Shown here: positions 14,845-15,185 of the stretch, piece by piece
Numbering within the stretch: position 1 is the stretch's first letter
How the letters are laid out: every line of letters begins with the position of its first letter
NCBI GenBank assembly: GCA_910580155.1
Contig: CAJTWX010000037.1
Span: 1-15,185, forward strand
Origin: an uncultured Alphaproteobacteria bacterium
GTDB taxonomy: Bacteria; Pseudomonadota; Alphaproteobacteria; RF32; CAG-239
Direction of reading: 5' to 3'
DNA: 15,185 nt
Translations under genes and position numbers: made by a program
The notes under the pieces: model-generated
Databases searched by the model: none
What the model was told of the DNA's origin: nothing
The model's input: the letters and a program-made list of their open reading frames with translations, nothing else

Positions 14845-15185
14845 TTATTTGTTTTTTTCCAACAGCTCCAAAATCGTATTTAACTCAGCCGGATTTTTAT
14901 ATTCAATTGTCACTTTACCCTGATTATCTTCTTTAGCATTGATTTTGACCTTTAATCCAATGTTTTTGGTCAGGTCTTTTTCAAGTTCTTTTAAATTCGC
15001 ATCTTTTTTAACAGCACGACATATTTGCTCGATTTTATGATTTTTAAGATTGTTTACTAATTCTTCTGTTTGCCGAACCGTCAGACCACGGGAAATAATT
15101 TTATGTGCAATTTCTTCTGCATTTTCCAAACCGACCAATGTGCGGGCGTGTCCGGCTGTTAATTGATTATTATTTAACATTTGTT
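14845..15185 (-). CDS. parB: ParB chromosome-partitioning protein, C-terminal part (partial)
   Basis: The C-terminal 113 or so residues of ParB, which binds parS sites and, with ParA, segregates the origin region. Visible are LTAGHARTLVGL and ISRGLTVRQTEELVNNL, the end of the HTH/KorB-like DNA-binding domain, a charged linker, and the C-terminal dimerisation domain (LTKNIGLKVKINAKE...GKVTIEYKN...LNTILELLE). The frame stays open through the right edge; the methionine at 15180 aligns with an internal position (family QEMLxxGxLSAGHAR), so it is not the true start and the gene is cut. The N-terminal CTP-binding domain with GxxR motifs is outside the window. The stop at 14845 is followed by the hairpin at 14781-14817. 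By family habit, parA and rsmG would lie beyond the right edge. Confidence 0.93.
   Translation of the reverse strand, partial: QMLNNNQLTAGHARTLVGLENAEEIAHKIISRGLTVRQTEELVNNLKNHKIEQICRAVKKDANLKELEKDLTKNIGLKVKINAKEDNQGKVTIEYKNPAELNTILELLEKNK

Overview
The window looks like chromosomal DNA from an AT-rich alphaproteobacterium. The clues are an IalB-family (invasion-associated locus B) secreted protein beside rlmN, an mlaE-mlaF-radA-cvpA run, and a chromosomal-type ParB. Low GC with otherwise ordinary housekeeping genes suggests a host-associated or uncultured lineage. That placement is inference; there is no rRNA gene here to fix it. I see no tRNA, CRISPR array, insertion sequence or prophage gene.

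Layout, left to right. (1) Positions 1-3131, + strand: the 3' end of mlaE (lipid-transport permease), then mlaF (its ATPase), radA (recombination/branch migration) and cvpA (membrane protein), spaced tightly enough to be one transcript. The first 25 bases are an exact reverse complement of 65-89, inside the mlaE reading frame, and look like a fold-back joint rather than native sequence. (2) 3277-3828, +: a stand-alone protein resembling domains II and III of EF-Tu with no GTPase domain, closed by a strong bidirectional hairpin. (3) 3878-5449, - strand: a possible 71-aa single-pass membrane protein, a terminator, and tyrS (tyrosyl-tRNA synthetase). (4) 5529-11747, +: four genes with overlapping ends. 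They are an AnmK-like sugar kinase with many altered active-site residues, an ABC ATPase, a 1149-aa fusion of a GldF-like permease, a GldG-like extracytoplasmic module and a DUF4340-like domain, and a cation diffusion facilitator. (5) 11744-13319, -: an IalB-family secreted protein followed by rlmN. RlmN and the cation transporter converge with overlapping stop codons. (6) 13416-14639, +: a CCA tRNA nucleotidyltransferase/poly(A) polymerase-type enzyme. (7) 14845-15185, -: the C-terminal part of parB, running off the right edge, with a hairpin between it and cca.

How the genes fit together: mlaEF would maintain outer-membrane lipid asymmetry. The anmK-like/ABC/fusion/CDF cluster looks like an envelope-associated operon: a possible muropeptide-sugar kinase relative, a Gld-type exporter whose substrate is not known, and a divalent-metal exporter. 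tyrS, rlmN and cca serve translation, and radA and parB serve chromosome maintenance. The three most unusual items are the GTPase-less EF-Tu-like protein, the triple fusion of Gld-type transporter parts, and the AnmK-like protein with degenerate motifs.
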